Made by a program: the position numbers and the translations under genes
Shown: piece after piece, positions 60,690 through 64,000 of the stretch
Numbering within the stretch: position 1 is the first letter of the stretch
Layout of the letters: the number at the start of each line of letters is the position of its first letter
Origin: Escarpia spicata
Taxonomy: Eukaryota; Annelida; Polychaeta; Sabellida; Siboglinidae
Assembly: GCA_963995525.1 (NCBI GenBank)
Contig: OZ023214.1
Location: forward strand, 16,589,738-16,653,737
Length of the DNA stretch: 64,000 nucleotides
Reading direction: 5' to 3'
Notes under the pieces: generated by a model
What the model was told of the DNA's origin: nothing
Database searches by the model: none
Seen by the model: only the letters and a program-made list of their open reading frames with translations

Positions 60690-63450
60690 TTTTATATTAC
60701 AAGTTCTTACAGGTCCTCACCTGGCTTGACTAGGCATTACCGCCTCTTATGCCAGCTCTCACTTCTGACATCTGTTCGGACTATGCACATGCATCTGCCA
60801 TAACTTATCTATTTTTGCCTCAAATGACTGGGCTGATGGAGCATCAACCACAGACTGTGGGAGACTGTTCCATATGTCTCTGCATCAGTGTATAATTTTT
60901 TCTAATATTTAATCAGCATCTTTCTTTAACTATTTTTAGGTGGTGCCCTCTTGTATGTGATTCGTTATATGAGACTGTTGGATCATATTTCCCTGTTAGT
61001 TTCTTATACATTTGAATCATATACTAATTCTCCTCTGAGGCGATGGTATGATAGAGTTAGTAATTTCAGTCTCTGTAAAATGTTCTTTGTATACAAGGTC
61101 TTTGAAACCAGGAATTAATTTGGTTGCTCTACGCTGAACATTTTCAAGAGCTGTAATATGTTTCATTAAAAAAGAACTCTATACCTGATTAGCGTATTCA
61201 ATATGTGGACAGAGGAGACTTAAAATGAAATGGTAGAAAAACACCTTTCATCCACGTGATCAAAAGTACGTCGGGTTATCCCCATCATCGAATTGGTTTT
61301 TAAATTTTTTCGGACATGTGCCTCAAAGTTAAGTGATGAATCGAAACTAACTCCAATATCTTTCACTATGTCCGTACTTTTAAGTCTGGTTGCTTCCCAG
61401 TGTGTAGCCTTCATTCCTTGTGGATGATGATCCAATTCTCATATGGCTACATTTATCTGCATGGAATTTCAAAAGTGATGTATTTGTCCAGCGTTCGGTA
61501 GAGATTCTGTGCAGTCCTCTTTGGTATAAATAGGACTGAAGAGCTTCATATAATCCACAAACAAGAAAATATGAGAGGTCTTTATAACATCAGGTAAATC
61601 ATTTATGAATATAACAAAAAGAAGAGGGCCAATCACTGATCCTTGTGGCATTCCACCGATTACCTCCTGCCAGTTTGAAAATGTATTATTTACCCTTATT
61701 TGTTGTCTTCTGTGGGCCAGTAGAGCTGTAACCCAGTTAAGAATGTTTCCTTTTATGCCATAGTTATGAAGTTTCTTAATGAGTCGAAGATGTGGAACCC
61801 TGTCGAATGCTTTCATAAAATCGCAATACTATATTTATGCAGCCTCCATTATCCAGTGTTTCAGTCCTTGAGTACTTTCAAAAGTTGAAATACTGTAGAA
61901 CAGCCCTTGATGAATCCAAATTGTTTATCCCTCAGCAGGTCATTTTCTTTCATATATTCAGTAGTTTCCCTACTGCACTCGTTAAACTGACTGGTCGGTA
62001 GTTCTGTGCTTGGGTTTTACTTCCTTTCTTATTAATCGCTATCCTTGTTTCCAGTCTGTGGATAGTTTTTCTGTTGTGAGTGATGTGTTAAATATGATTG
62101 ATAATGGAGTGCTGATGCTGTTTGCTAATTCGTTTAGGACATGAGGATGGAGACCATCAGGTCCTGATGATTTAAATGTCGTTAGTTTTTTTAGTATCGA
62201 TGGGTTGATAGTACAGGTACATGATTCCAGTGTGTTATAACATCTTATCGGTTGCTCTGGAATGTCTCCTTCTGGTTCTCTCGTAAATACCGAGGAGAAG
62301 TAATCGGCCAACACCTATGCTTTTTCCAAGTCCGAGTTTGCGTGGTCATCTTTGTCTTCGTTTTTTATCAAGTTGAGTATTCCCGTTTTTGTCTTCATTT
62401 TTTCCTGTGCCAGAATTTCTTAGGATTCTGTTTTATTTGATTAATGATATCCTTTTCATATAGTTTCTGTGCCTTTCTTGTCAGTCTTCTGACCTAATTG
62501 CGCAATAGGCAAAATTCCTGATAAGCTTGGACATCTTTTTTCTTCCACAATCTGTTTTTCCTTTTGATTTTAGCTGGGGATTTTATGTCTAGTGGTACTG
62601 GGAATTTTCTGGCTCTTTCCGATATCACCCTCTTTGGTATACATTGTTCTTCTGCATCTCTAATTTTCGAAGTAAAGATATCCCACTAGGCTCGCACATC
62701 TCCCTGGTGATTGGAAAATTCTGCCTCCCAATCAATGTTTAACATGTCTTCCATTTTGGAGTAACCCCCCTTTATCATATTTATAAACAGTTTTGCTGAT
62801 CAGTTCATAGACTGGTGTGCAGTTGAGAACCACTTTGATAACAGAATGGTCGCTTCTTCCTAATGCTGAGGCTGTCTCGATTGTTGAGATCTTGGTATCT
62901 TCACTAGTGAGTACAAGGTCAATGAGCAATGTACCTCTACTTCTAGTGGGCTCTGTAATATGTTGCACCAAGCAACAGTCTCACAGTTTTTAAATAAATT
63001 TAAATTCTTTATCCTCAGTACTTGCTGCTGTAGTTGAGATTATTTCCCAATAAATCTTTGGGTAGTTGAAATCTCCAAGTAGAAGAACATGTGAAAAACA
63101 TTTCTCACTTATTTTATCTAGTAATTTGTTAAGGTTGTCATTGTTCTCAGTGATGCTGTTAGGACTTCTGTAAAAAGAGCCTATGAGAAGGGTACTCTAA
63201 CCTTTCAGTTTCAAAGTGCACAAAATGTGCTTCATTAAACTCAACATCAAACTGGTGTACTTGAAATGGCAATGAATTGTGAATAAACAAGAATATCCCT
63301 CTGCCTTTGCCTTCAGTCATGTTCACAGTTTCCATATAATACACTTTCAGGTTGTATACCTGTATGGTAAGTTGTCTTTTAAGATATTTAGGCTTTACTT
63401 CTAATATTGCTATAACATGTGGTGGTGTTGAGTGTTTTTTATTTTAGTTT
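60690..63450 (-). mobile_element. Degenerate CR1-like LINE, endonuclease plus RT
   Basis: In order on the minus strand: endonuclease segments (EGKGRGIFLFIHNSLPFQVH near 63320; ASALGRSDHSVIKVVLNC near 62860, the SDH motif of the AP-endonuclease), linker and RT opening (FKSSGPDGLHPHVLNELANS near 62170), MKAFDRVPHLRLI and GGMPQGSVIGPLLFVIFIND near 61650, then LWNSLPQSVVDAPSA near 60850. The catalytic box expected as FADDTKL reads FVDYMKL, so both the Ala and second Asp are altered. Frameshifts occur throughout. Dead copy. Confidence 0.88.
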
Positions 63451-64000
63451 AGTTAGTTTTTCTCTTGTCAGTACATCAGCATTTGAATACCATACAATAC
63501 ATGGGGTTTCGCCATGTTTATGTTCTATACACATTCGCTACACGTTTTAGACTCACATCATTTGCCTTCACCTCATGAGGAATATGGTTAGACTGTATAG
63601 TTACAAAGATTAATCATATGATTTCTAATGTTAGATCTTTAATTGCCAGATACTTGATATTATAATTGTCTATATTGTTAGTGTTATTTACATATTTAGC
63701 CTTTCAGTACTAAGTTATTAAATCATCGTTATTTACTAGATTGAGTTGGCGCTTTTATTCTGACTTCGTTACTCGACTGTCTGTGCTTGATTAAGGCATA
63801 TATTTAAGCCTACGTCTAAGTGAGAACTAGCACGTCACTCGTACTAGTTTACGACCCCAATTAAGAGCGACGGGAATAACCTATACCTATAGTATAGGAC
63901 GTCGTTGCTAGTCGTAGAAAGTATCGTATCCACTTAAATCCCATGTAATATTACGATCGAAACGAAAACTAACCATATCTGATCCTCGCCGACATAGTTG
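63451..64000. other. Right edge, no gene recognised
   Basis: AT-rich, possibly the 5' continuation of the minus-strand LINE. No recognisable protein motif and no clear terminus. Confidence 0.4.

Overview
This is a 64 kb piece of animal nuclear DNA, AT-rich, with long introns full of degenerate transposons. The gene set (TOE1, a MEP-1-like zinc-finger protein, CFAP90, RSPRY1, CIMIP1) and the transposon families (CR1/jockey-like LINEs, tRNA-derived SINEs, several MITE families) fit a ciliated marine invertebrate such as a lophotrochozoan or non-vertebrate deuterostome. I cannot name the species. Orthologues were recognised by comparison with protein families I know, and gene models were checked by splice sites and reading phase.

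Layout. 1-1330: two LINE fragments in opposite orientation. 4659-9125 (-): TOE1, six coding exons, 466 aa. 9413-12330 (+): a dead CR1-like LINE. 12500-13410: a nested cluster of repeats (a MITE inside a SINE-like repeat inside another MITE family). 14.4-15.3 kb: a SINE and a second copy of a MITE first seen at 2963. 16.6-23.8 kb (+): MEP-1-like gene with a probable promoter, a non-coding first exon and one 1197-aa coding exon carrying a 36-bp coding minisatellite. 25773-27860 (-): CFAP90, three exons, 141 aa, convergent with MEP-1. 30297-53821 (+): RSPRY1, fourteen coding exons totalling exactly 1794 nt (597 aa), with an 11-nt microexon and a GC-AG intron. 44162-45989 (-): a protein I do not recognise, nested antisense inside RSPRY1 intron 10. 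58769-59512 (-): the last two exons of CIMIP1 (C20orf85); its first exon was not found. 59.9-63.45 kb (-): further dead LINE pieces.

Functional picture. The genes form no operon or shared pathway. TOE1 is a nuclear 3' exonuclease/deadenylase, the MEP-1-like protein is a predicted chromatin factor, RSPRY1 is a RING/SPRY protein, and CFAP90 and CIMIP1 are axonemal microtubule inner proteins. Orientations are TOE1 <- / MEP-1 ->, MEP-1 -> / <- CFAP90, and CFAP90 <- / RSPRY1 ->.

I see no microbial-type system (CRISPR, phage, operons). The best leads are the unusual splicing structures in RSPRY1, the nested antisense gene, the decoy splice-acceptor array before the last RSPRY1 exon, the overlapping uORF and coding minisatellite of the MEP-1-like gene, and several nested or paired MITEs with visible target-site duplications.
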